From Eleginops maclovinus (taxonomy: Eukaryota; Chordata; Actinopteri; Perciformes; Eleginopidae): a stretch of DNA of 64,000 bases. The notes under the pieces were generated by a model. The model was not told the DNA's origin. It did no database searches and saw only the letters and a list, made by a program, of their open reading frames with translations. The stretch is taken from NCBI RefSeq assembly GCF_036324505.1, contig NC_086360.1, forward strand, positions 15,779,293 through 15,843,292. The letters run 5' to 3'. Below are positions 27,200 through 39,304 of the stretch, in pieces (within the stretch, counting starts at the first letter, position 1; each line of letters opens with the position of its first letter). Both the position numbers and the translations under genes were made by a program.

Positions 27200-29933
27200 C
27201 AAGTTTGTTTTTTGACATTTTATCTTGCAAATTGGAAATGTTTCCCTCAAAAGACAAGAAAAAAGGAAAGTGAGAAAGAATGAAAGAAATAAAGCTGTGA
27301 CCTTTGACCTCTTCTTAGGAGAAGGCTTTCTGGAAATGTAATGAGACATGATCTCTGTAAACTGAGAAGTCAGTTTAGCATTCATTGACGGTGGACCTCT
27401 GAGCTTCCCTCCTGACGTTCTGTGAATTGAGTGAGTGTGTGTGTGTGTGTGTGTTGTATTTATGTGCATGTTGTTTATGTGTTTGTTCACATAGTTAACC
27501 CTTATTAAATCAGGCATGTTGACTGAAACACGTCAGTTCAGTAACAGGCTGACAGCCGGCAGGAGAGAAGGTTTACACACGTGAACACACAAACCCTCGA
27601 GTATGGACACACACACAGACGAACACAATTTGTTCTGACACCTGACTAGTGCTGTAATTTTATACAGTGTTAAATAGCAACATGATCTGGATACGTCCTG
27701 CGCATGTTGGACCCAGACAGGCAACTGCACATGCATATTTTTTTGTGTGTGTGTCGGTCTTTATGTGTGATGAGCTTAGGAAAGCAGGGGGAAAGTGATC
27801 AGCCTAAAGACTTTTCCTGTTGTGTTTCCAACTCTTCCCCGCTCTCTGTTTCTTGCTGGGATGTCTAACATCAACACTTCTCTGAATGTCAACTGTAACT
27901 TAAAGCTATGTGTGAGCATATTTAAGGGCTTACATCACAATTAACCAAAGAAGAAATACATATATTCTACAGACCTTTCTTTTTTTGAGTCAAGTGCTGG
28001 ACAGCTTGACCCCCATTAAATCTTTTAAAGTGATCAAAATGTTTAAAAAAAAAAACACATGCAAAGGGGTCTTAATATGACTTTGTGTATAGACCCTTAT
28101 GATCCCTGAGTTTGAATCCTGATTACTTTCCTTTGACACCATCATCAGGTCAAATTTACACCTGCTCAGCATTTCAGCCCACACAGGATCAACATATCTA
28201 TAATATTAATGTCCTATTTACCATGACTATTTACAGGTTTTTACTTTTACTTCATTAAAACGATGATTTTGTGGCATTTCATGTTGAATTGAACAAGTTG
28301 CAGTCCTAAAACCCATTTAAATTTTAAATTATCACAGTTTAAAAGGAGTAGCTACATATTAAACCTGCATCCAGGAAATCAGTTCAACCTTCAAAGAGTT
28401 AACACCTGAGAGTCTTTTCTGACTGTCAGAAATACGTATCATCAACCACTGAAGGGCTCTTATCTCAGATTGCCTCTCACATATTCCCTGTGACATGAGT
28501 CCTTCTTTCTCCCACACACTCTACATGCTGATGTACAGCGGAGGCCTTTCACTGCTGTCCTCATACGGCCGGCTGAGGGACAGTTATGTCCTGTCCTGAT
28601 GTAAATGTTGCAGATGATGAAATTTAGATAAATATATAAATCTGGAATTTCTTGAGGACCAAAGTTACCGTAGAAACACAGTGTTAGATGCAACAAATTG
28701 TCTATTTATCTTTTTCTGGAGCTCCTGATCATATTTTTTAAGCCAACTGCCAAATTGTAGTCGCACCTTGGACTTTATATGTAAATATTATCATCATATT
28801 GTTTCAATTGTATTTGCTTATATTTATAATAATAAGGTATAATGACATTTAGATAAAAATCTAGATGTTCCCTTATGACAATATATGATACAGCATTATT
28901 GACTTAACTGAAGTTGTACTGATATACACAAGAGTATTGACAAAGTGGATGTGCAAGGAGCCTTTAAAAAAAAAAAAAAACGCCTTATTCAAAACATCCA
29001 AACTCTTATGGTTTGAATTTTGATTTCAAGTGTCCAAAAAGGAAAAAGACAAGAATACAAGAAGTGGGTCACCTCTCCTGTCTGCTCCAGATCTGACTTA
29101 AGGGATACTTCCCTCAGAGCATCATCCCCTGTCATGAAACACATACAATCAGAGTTTAGAATTGCAAATATTCATACTGACTGAGGAGCATTGAATAACT
29201 TTAGATTGCAATGTCCCTGCTGTCAACATTTTGTTATTAAGGTCAGTATAATCCAACAGCAAAGACTCAGTAAAAATGAGAGCCCCTAAGAGGATGGCAC
29301 CCACTGCCAACTGTGCCACAAGTGAGCAAGAAACTTTTGGATATTCTTTCACTGTACATAAATGTTAGATAATTAGGAGATTTGCTTTTTCACTGTATTG
29401 CCAAGAGTTAACAGAGAAGATGTTTACCATCCTCAAGAGGTGACAGCATAAATATAAGAATTTGGTAAACATCTAGCTTGGCTCTGTCAAAGTAAAACAA
29501 AAAAAACGTTTTATGAGTTCACTAATAAACACATCTTGGTTGTTTAATTGGCAGACTGAGGTGAAAAATAGACAATGCATGGTTGGCTCACATAACTTTC
29601 TGTAAAGCAAATAACATATTCTGATTTCACTGAGCTCTTCTGAAAAAAGGCGCACATTTCAATATGTCTTGAATAACTTTTTGATTTCAAAATATGGGAT
29701 ACTTGTTATAATGTCACATCACATTTTCTTTGCCGCATTTATTTGCACATTTTAGATATTGAAAAATGGCTTCCAAATGATCTTTAAAGTTGACTTGAAC
29801 TGGTACTTTTAATAACTTAACTGTAATAACTTAGTAAACTACAATACCAGGTAAATGAATGCTCACGTGGAGCCGAGAACGATGCAGCTCTGTCACTGAC
29901 CACTATTAACTTTACACCCCGTCTCGGTTATTC

Positions 29934-30065
<132 letters not shown>

Positions 30066-31006
30066 TCTCTGAAATTACAGAGATGACCTGTGGGGCCCAG
30101 GAGTTGATTGCCCACATGTCACCCAGGGTTCACAGGGTATAATACTAATGTATGTGTCTGGTTTAATGAGAAGGTTGCCCCTCTAAAGTCCATGACTTGT
30201 GTCACCCTAACCCTGATGTTTTATTGGGTGGGATAACACTGCAGAGCAAGTTTCTCTTTCGCAGAGAGAAAGTTGCAATATTAAAGATGATTTCACACAG
30301 CAGAAATAGTCATTCTGTAAGTAAACAAGATGAAGTGACAAGTAGGTTTTATCATTTCACAAATTAAAACTCCCTTATTACTTTAATGTACTTTTAATGT
30401 AGCTAGTTGATCCCGGCTCTGCTGTTTGTGGAAAAGCCTTTGGAAGTTTGTGCCTTTTCATGTCTATCGGATTTTTTTGCCTTTCATGCCAAGATTTCTG
30501 AAATGCCTTCACATCATCCACAGAGAGAAAGGCTTCAATAAAAGGAATTGAAGCATTATGAAGTGCTCTGACGGACAGGTGCTTTGATTAGAAGACTGGG
30601 ATTTCAACTTTCTTTTTGGCATATGGGCAGATCCGCTCTATTGTTTATTTCCCTTCCTTTAACACACTCTTTCTGTGATTCTCTGTGCCCCCTTGTGACC
30701 TGTCAAAATACTTCAATGTATAAAATCATTGGAGTTTGCCTTTCAAAAAGAGTTTGAGTTTGCATGTTGGTAATGATATGGAGAAAAGGGAGAGAGCTAA
30801 ATTTAGAGTCGAGAGAAGATAGAGAGAGAGAGGTAAAGGCTTGGATTGAGGTATCAGCTGTATCAGTGTGATCATGAGTAATGGATACCAGCAGAAGCAT
30901 CTAGATTATCCTTTGGACATTAGATCTGTCTCTGTCCGTCCCTGCAAACACTGTCGCCATTCTTTGTGTAAATTATCAACTGCTGATAGGTGCCAGGACA
31001 GAAAAG

Positions 31007-31008
<2 letters not shown>

Positions 31009-31097
<89 letters not shown>
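31009..31097. repeat. (GT)n microsatellite
   Basis: About 44 uninterrupted GT units in the gene-poor interval. Confidence 0.97.
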
Positions 31098-31098
<1 letters not shown>

Positions 31099-32883
31099 AT
31101 TTTTACACATGCATGCGTGGTTCACTGGAGGCATGACATAATTGTCTAACAGGCAGAATGGACAATAGCAGACCAGCAACAGGATAAGAATAGAATGGAA
31201 AACCTAACCTTGTTCCATAAATAATGGCACTTGGATGAGCTTTGACGATTATCTGCATCATGTATGCACACAGTCCTGACCATGACTGGTCTTTTATCTC
31301 CAACACTTTGCACCCACTTACTCAGGTCTGTGTTTGCAGAGCCTCAGTGAAGTACTGGGGAAGGTACAGAGCATGGTGATTAGACAGCAAAGGAGCTACC
31401 TTGTGAAGCTGGTGGATTCTCAACAGAGTGTGGGCGGGCCTGATGAGTCAGTGTGGCAGATGGTTTGGCATTAGCACCAAATGTGGGCACAGCCAAACAT
31501 TTAGACTGATCTAGAGGAATTGTTGTTGAAAAAGGGGAATTCTAATCGAGGGAAATGAAAGCATTTTCATCTTGGGCACACAAAAAAAAACAAATACAGA
31601 ACATGATATGTATTTTTACTCAAGAGTTAACATGCTTTATATTTGTCAGTGAGTAAAACCCTAACGTCAGTTTGTATTGAAAGAGAACATGATCTGCCCT
31701 TTGATAAGCTATCATGGTAAGGAAACTAACCCAGACTTAGATATTCTATTTATAGCTTCTCATTCTGCTGAGTCATGTTACCTGTCTCCTACTTCCCGGT
31801 TATGCACAGTAAATGGCAAGAAATATGGTTCTTGTATTGAAGTATAATTGCAACTTCAGATTAAGTACTTTCCACTTTATGTCTGCAACCCTAACCCTTG
31901 TCTAGGTACAACACTGTAGTTAATTGCAGAGTCTTTCTTTGCAAAGTGATGTGATAGGTCCTACAACCTATTGACAATGATTTTCCATGAAGGCATTACG
32001 ACTTACAATTTTGCATATTTACTGGACTTTACAGGCCATTACAGATGAGGAGTGTTTGAATTCATAATATTTATCTGAAATGCATGATACACGATGATGT
32101 GACTTACACTGAAGACCAGTGGCACTTAATGGCTGTTCTGGTTTAATCTCACATCCCGTTTATAGATTACATAAACCTACAGCTTTCAAAGCCATGATAG
32201 ACATTAACAAACTTAATGTGTGAATATGACAAGGATGAAAAAAAGCCTGAGACACCGATGTGGATGATAAAGCAAGTTTGTGGTGGTTTCCATGATCTTT
32301 GGTTCTCAAAGTAAAGGTTTTGAGCTTCACACTGTAACTAAATGTTGCCTGGTGTCTGGAATGAGAAGTAAAACGTCCTGGTAAATCTTTAAGTAAAATG
32401 GCACTGGGTTTGTCAGCATCACTGAGGACTTGAGTTTCAGGATGTCTACTCCTGCCACTATGCAGCTGTCCAGGTTACCCCAAACGCCCCACATGCAGTA
32501 GCTGCAGAGCAGGAGGACAGAGAAACAGATCCTGCCATTTTTATTACCTCTGAGCTGGCTGGAGTATCTTTAGTGGGAACAGACAGAAGATCAAATGTTA
32601 ACAGTTTTGCTACTTGTCGATTAGTTTCCAGTTAATCATCTCAATATGGGTAATAGTGTTTATATACAGTATTTGATATTTAAAGAGCTTGAAAGCAAAT
32701 GTTGTCAAACACCATCTTATCCAAAAGTGATGAAATCAGTAAAGAATATTGTGACAAGTTTTCAGGTGTAACATTATTAATCTGTAAGTCTAAGGAATTG
32801 GGGAAATTGCAGAAAAGTAACCTTTAAGTCAAAGTCTGACAGCAAAAATAGTGGGCTCCATCCTGAAGCACATTACATAAAAT

Positions 32884-32885
<2 letters not shown>

Positions 32886-32918
<33 letters not shown>
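32886..32918. repeat. Short (TA)n tract
   Basis: About 15 TA units in otherwise AT-rich intergenic DNA. Confidence 0.9.
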
Positions 32919-32920
<2 letters not shown>

Positions 32921-33631
32921 TTTGGTTTCTACAATTTTGAGAAGTTAAAAGGCATTTTTAATTCAGTTTTCAGGGGCTTTAATATAGGCCAAATATATAT
33001 AAATTTGTAGATCTATGATCAAAAACACGATCAATCTTAATCACTAGAGGCTGAAAAAACGTGTATGCTGTATCAGAGTGCAACAGAAAGGACACTGGAG
33101 AAGTAAAAACGGCCAGAGGGGAATTTTGCATTATAATGAATTAGGTCGAAAGTTAGAAATAAGGAAATTGAGCAAACTCATGTGTACTAGAATAGTGTGG
33201 AAGTTGCTGGAAGGGGAGTTTAAAATAGTCCTGTGGTTGAAATGCATACCATGTGACAGTGACGTCCCTGGTATAAGCGCAGCCAGATATCCTTGTTGCC
33301 TCACATTTTCTATCTGTGGGCTATCGAATAAAATATTATTTAATAAAAAAATTAATTAACAAAAAGAGTCTAAAAAAGAGTAATGGATTGTGAGCGTGTG
33401 CATGTAAGTGCATTGACATTCATGCTAGCCTATCAACTACTCCAACACTGCACATTAATTAGCTTGACTGATTGTCTAACTGAATTCAAAAGAGGATCTA
33501 TATGTGTGTGTTGAATTTGTGTATTTGTTGATATATAATCACTGCCATGCCAGCTAACTCTCCCTCTATTTATAAGAGTGTTGTTTTGACAGCTGACTCA
33601 ATGTGGAAAGTGTTGGTGCCAGAGAAATCAA

Positions 33632-33679
33632 TCTTTCTCTCTCTCTCTTTCTTTCTTTCTCTCTCACACACACACACAC

Positions 33680-33770
<91 letters not shown>
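33632..33770. repeat. CT-rich tract followed by (CA)n microsatellite
   Basis: A CTCTCT/TTTC pyrimidine run (33632-33664) changes directly into about 52 CA units with one break near 33680. It ends 16 bases before the exon-like open segment at 33787. Confidence 0.95.
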
Positions 33771-33775
<5 letters not shown>

Positions 33776-33786
33776 ATAATTAGCAG

Positions 33787-34080
33787 ATCCCCAGGTCCAA
33801 TCAGTGTGGACATGTCTGTGACGCTGGAGTCAGTATCAGATTCAGGCCACAGTGATCCCCATGTTAATACCCTGACTATCTATTTTAGCTGCAGGGTCTC
33901 TTCTGTTAACGGTCATGGTTTTCCCTACACCACTGTCTCAGTCACCACCTTCCAGTTTTACGATCAGCAGTTGCTCCTCTCATCCACATCCATGTACTGT
34001 GAGACCACCAAAGTCAACAAGAAAATCCAAGTGCAGTACTCTGGGGAATCAGTGCAGATCCATTTCCATCTTAACTCTGT
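33787..34080 (+). other. Exon-like open segment, unidentified, phase 2-2
   Basis: An AG acceptor (tagcag at 33781-33786) precedes 294 bases that stay open in one frame and end at a strong donor, CTGT|GTAAGTAGG (34081). The length is divisible by three, and both borders fall after the second codon base, so it would be a symmetric, skippable exon. The ~98 residues (for example VDMSVTLESVSDS, HVNTLTIYFSCRVSSV, VNKKIQVQYSGESVQIHF) look like alternating beta-strands with three cysteines or fewer. I do not recognise the family. The next in-frame codon after the donor is a stop, which fits an exon boundary. I found no convincing partner exons, so it could be a relic exon or chance. Confidence 0.3.
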
Positions 34081-37000
34081 GTAAGTAGGACCGTGTTGAT
34101 TAACCAGGCTCATGGTCCTAGAGGAATAAAATGCAGTGGAGTTAAGCGTGCATTCACACAAGGAACATTTTGCAACTGATTTGAACAACAGCGTTTGTTA
34201 GGGGGCAGATTTGGACATTTGACAGATTTGAACAATTAGCAGTTAATAATGCTTGGAAAGGTTCAAGGTTCAACAAAATAAAGGTGAATTGTAAATATAA
34301 CACAACACAACCCACATGTGGCTATCCCAAGTTATATGTACTGTATATCAAATACCTTGCATAGACCAACAAGAAATCCAAAGATAAAATATTTTTTAAT
34401 GTAATACCCTTAAATTGCTTTAAACATACATTGGAAATACATTATAACCAGAGAGAACAACAGAGAGACGTGTGGCTTGATTACCACCTGCAATTATTAT
34501 GTGGTTATAGAAGTTGTTCCCACATATTTAATCATTGTATTAGAAATTAATCATATGATGGTTTTAGTTCTTAATCCATGAATGAATGAATTAAGATAGG
34601 GTGGGCATGGAAGTTCATAAAGTTTACAAAGTTACAGCATCTTTTTCCAAATATGTTTGTTGGTAACAACATGACTGGTCATATCTTTAAAATAATTGCC
34701 ATCTTTCCGTTACAGGGTACCAAACCCTAGGCCGGTTAAACTCTTTATTGCAAACCAATAACTTGATACGGTAAACTAAAAAAGACTGAATACATTTTAT
34801 ATAAACTATATTATATATAACAACAAAAATGTTAAATAACCGAAAGTTGTTTAGTTATTCTGTGCATGAACTCCAGTATATCTATATGTTTCCTATTGAG
34901 AATAACTGATCTTCTTCTCCTTCTTCTCCTTCATCATGTTGTTGTATAAAGGGCACATTGAAAAAAAATCATGTTTGTTAGTCGCTCTATCTGAAAATGA
35001 AGGTTGGAGTTACCTTTTTTTGTGTCATGATCCAATAAATGAATCGTGAAAAAGAAGCAGAAAAAACGTAACCTTAGAGCAGAATGAAGCCTCTGATGCT
35101 GCCGTGGCCAAGGACGGAGACAGAAAAAGGAGACAGATAGAGAGTGAGGAGGTGGCAGACACAAAGCTGCAGACAATGACACACAGATAACGATTAAGGT
35201 GAAGTTGGGGAAGAGATGTAATGTAACGTAAAGAGACAATAGGCATTATCTCTTTTTCATTACTGTCTACTCAAATGCTCTCTGGCATTATTTTTACTTG
35301 GCTGTAATGTGATAAAACCTGAGATTGAGTGGCCTGTAGAGACAGATGTGACCATGGGGAAAAGAAAAGCATTTGGTGACGGATGCTAGATCACCTGCAG
35401 GTATTCAGAGATAGAGGAGCATGCTTAATGTAGGACAGCTTTCCAACAGGGCATTCTGCAGCCCTAAATATAGACAGGACAGAAGTAGGCTGAGTTGAGA
35501 GCACTGCCAAAAAGGCCACGGAAAATAAGACATAAAGCCGGTGAGTGAGGACTCATACATTGAACTCTTGTTTTGTTAACTTTAAATTAACAGCATTGAG
35601 GCTCGTACAGATCCCACTACTGCTTATGTAAAAACATAAACAATTCCATAAGGCATTGTTGCACCAAATAATGAAATATGTTTCCTTTCCTTTGAATTGG
35701 TTTGGGTTTCAAACTCCACTCACATTAACCCAAACACATTTATTTTAGGATTTTGGAGCTTTATTACCAACTACATGACTAGGATTCATGGGCAACCCTC
35801 TGACTCAATACACTGCCTCCCAGCTGAGCTGACCAGAGATTTTTCTAGAAAATCTGGCTTTCTAAACACCCACTCTTCCTTCAAACACACATTTCAACAA
35901 TACAAATTGGGTACTTTTATTATCTCCCTCCCTCACATTTAGCTCCATAGAGTTCATCTCCAGCACCAGTTTAACACTCACTTTTACACTGTGCTGTGGC
36001 AAGACTCAACTCGTCCAGGTTAACCCCAAAACACAGCCACCAAACACTTTACAATTACTGTCCATGAGAAATGCTAACATTTCTGCTAGAGAAAAAGCTG
36101 TTTAACCGAGGCTGGGAAGAAAGAAAGAATAATAAAGATGTGGTTGAAGTCAGCTGATATAGTTCCTAGTGGCGTTCCTTGCACTAGGAATTAAACCAAA
36201 ATATGTCCTTTTGCACCTCCTAGTATCTGAGCTATATTTGCCAGGTAATCCTGGGTGTGGCCATGATGATCAGAACAGCTCAATGACACTCCTCAAAGTG
36301 GCCCTGCCAGTAAACCATTACTCAGTAATCCCATAAAAATCCAGTGTAAACCTGTCTCTTTCAAAAAATAAAATGTGTGAGTAGGCTAATCGTTTGGTGG
36401 TTATAGTCCTCGTTCTGTTATGTAAAAGTTTCCTTCTGGTGCCGTTTTGAAAATATAACGTACAGTTTGCAAAATCCTTGTTAACAGATCACAAAATGAA
36501 CTCTTGTTCTGAAGACCCACGCAGAAGGTAAAAAATATCTTCCCAAACCTGCTCTGTTCTACCTCAGCCGCCCAGTACAAGCACAGACCCACATTACTAC
36601 AAAAGGTGACTCATTAAGAAATTCCCACTCTGCACTTTGCTAGAGTTCCTGGCAGTGACTCATCAGAGAACATACAATAGGATAGGTGTGACATTTTTCA
36701 GCAGCCAGCTGCTGCTCTACATGTGGAGGAAACAGGAAGTGAGATCTGCTTTATAAGGAGAAGGCAGTAGGAAATTTTACTTGAGTATCCGCACTGTCAA
36801 TTGGATATAAAATTAATGGATTCGCCCTTTCACCAAGATTCTTGAAAAAGGGGCCAGTAGGTTGCCGTAATTCTTCTGACAAAGAACACATAACCTCCAT
36901 GGTGGATGTCATACACCCAAACACATTTTTAGAGGATAGCAATTGTGATGTTTGTGCTCAATAGCAACCATTATTCATTTGTTGTTATATGACCAGAAGC

Positions 37001-37619
37001 AAACACATCAGTAAGTTGCTATGTCCGAGTAGTTAAATAACCTCTCCATCTCTCACCAAGGAAAACTGCTCGAGGTCTCTGCCATAACTCAGTTAGCAAC
37101 AGTCGTTCTTTTATCGCTTCAAGCAACAACTCCTGAACAACCAAGTCATAAATCAGCATGTTTTTATTTGGGACAGTTCTTGGAAGCAACTGGATGAATA
37201 ACATAACCCCTCCAGCAATGTCAAAGGTTTCCCTGGACACATTCCAGTCCAGCCTCAGGGTCCTCTCTTTACTCCTGGCTCAAGTGTCTGAAATGAGTAC
37301 TGCTCAGTGACTGAGGTTAAAGGAGCTTCAGCATGAAAAGACAACAGATATTGAAGCAGCAAAGCCAACCTGTGGATATAAAATGATCTCTTGAGTGGGG
37401 GAGTTTTAAACTACCCTTTTTAGACCGGATTTAAAGCCCTTTTCTTTGTAAAGTGTCATTTTAGTGTACTTTATCCTAATAAGGCCATGGGAAACTGGCA
37501 CATAAAAAGGGCTAAAGACACCGTCCAATCATGTCTTAGAAACCTAAACATTTGCTGAAACCCCAGTTGGCAAATTCCCCTCAAAAAGACAGAATGACAA
37601 AAGAAAGACATTTGGACAA

Positions 37620-39304
37620 GGAGACAAGTGCAACATGGGTTTATTGTCAAACTGGTTATTAAGACATGAACTTGATTAATGCCATATCAAATCTTAAACT
37701 CCGCAGTAGTAAAGTGCAGATTCAAATGAAGTTGCCCTGGGAGTCCTCATTCATTTTCGATGTCTGGGTTTGAACTGTCAGGTTAAATAGACTGCAATGT
37801 GAAATCCTATGAATTATGAAAAGCCCTTTTTTCAACCCACACATCTAAAGCTAATGTGCAAACAAGATAATTCATTAAGCTTTACTATTCTGTATGTCCA
37901 GGCGCCCTCCCACACATTTGTGTGTTCACTCCTCACGGACGATGGTTGTACAAAAAGAGAAGAACTTTCCCCGCTGTAGTCTAGTCCTCACAAAAGGTTT
38001 TCTGCAGTGACTGGTTGATATGCTGCTGCACATGCACTGTGGGCCAATGTTGGTATTTTGTTTTCTTTTTGATTAACGATTTTTAAATTAATGATGGCAT
38101 TTAAAGGTCGGCCATGTATGAACGTTAAGAGGTCACTTCTGGGTACAAGCCTGCACACTCCAGCCGTTGTAGAAAGAGAGTTTGGCCGCTGTGGTTTTTA
38201 GTGGCAGTCGTGTGCATTATGGAATCTCCATGAGTGCCACTCCACCAAACTCTAGACGTCAATAATTTGTGTAAGCTCAAAATCACTCTGCATACAAGAA
38301 ACACACTGCGTGGCACTCACACAAACAAACAAACATGATCACTCAAATTCATTCACTCTTCTTACAACAATCAGTACAATGGTGTTGCAACCCCTTCTCT
38401 CTCTGGTTGAAGTAAGGGGATACTGAAGGAAACGGCAGCAATGAGGTAAACAAAAAAACTCATGAGATATTGCACAGACAAGTGCCGGCACAGAATACAA
38501 CAGTCTCTCTCCAACAGCCTAGTCTGTGCATAGGAAGAATAAAGCACTTATGGTGTTCGCAGACATTAAACCCTTCTTGTAAAGCTTTGTTATACACTAG
38601 AGTGACACATGAGTCCAGAATCCACACCACTTGGCAGATATCCAGAGTTACATGACAATTACTAAATGTAAAAGTACAAAAAAAAATAATGATGACTGAG
38701 GAAGGGTCCATGACTGTTGGCAACAGTGATGGGACAAACCAAAAATAACCTGAAGTCCCAGCATATGTAGAAACGCCTCAGTCTTTGCTTTGAGAAGAGA
38801 GAAGCAGGCAAAGTTGAGGCTGGGTTGGAGCCAGCATGGAGAAAAATCTCTCAAGTTTCATTCAATAAATAGCATAGTGTAATATGCAAAATAAATCTAA
38901 TTTTTCTAAAGCAAAAATATGTAAACCCCTTGCTTAAATCATCCAGAGATACAACTGTCCATGTCTCAAACAACTCGTAATATATCCCCACAGATCAGGC
39001 TGTGACAGTCATGAGAGAGCAAGCGGAGGAACGAAATGTTAAATCATTCCTCAGTTTACTCCGATCATTTCTCACTTCATCCCGGTTGGATAAGGACATT
39101 TTTGTGCACACAAATATTCCCAATTCGTACTTTGCAAAATAGTTTGATTTTACAAATCCAGAAATGTGTGTCTTTCAGCTCCTCAAACACTTGTGGGTCA
39201 GGCATTGAACTATAATGCTCCTCAGTCTGTCAGCTCCACGTCATGTTATCACACCCCCTCATGTTTTAATCCAACCATTCCCCTCTTCTTCTTATTCACC
39301 ATCA
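37620..39304 (-). other. fem1c: Probable 3' UTR of fem1c
   Basis: Non-coding sequence after the fem1c stop codon. A minus-strand AATAAA at 37640-37645 is a plausible 3' end, giving a UTR of about 1.7 kb. The limit is estimated only from the hexamer and the absence of coding sequence. Confidence 0.35.

Noticed and set aside
33078..33359. 93-codon plus-strand frame in the gene-poor interval
   Set aside because: No recognisable motif and no good splice context.
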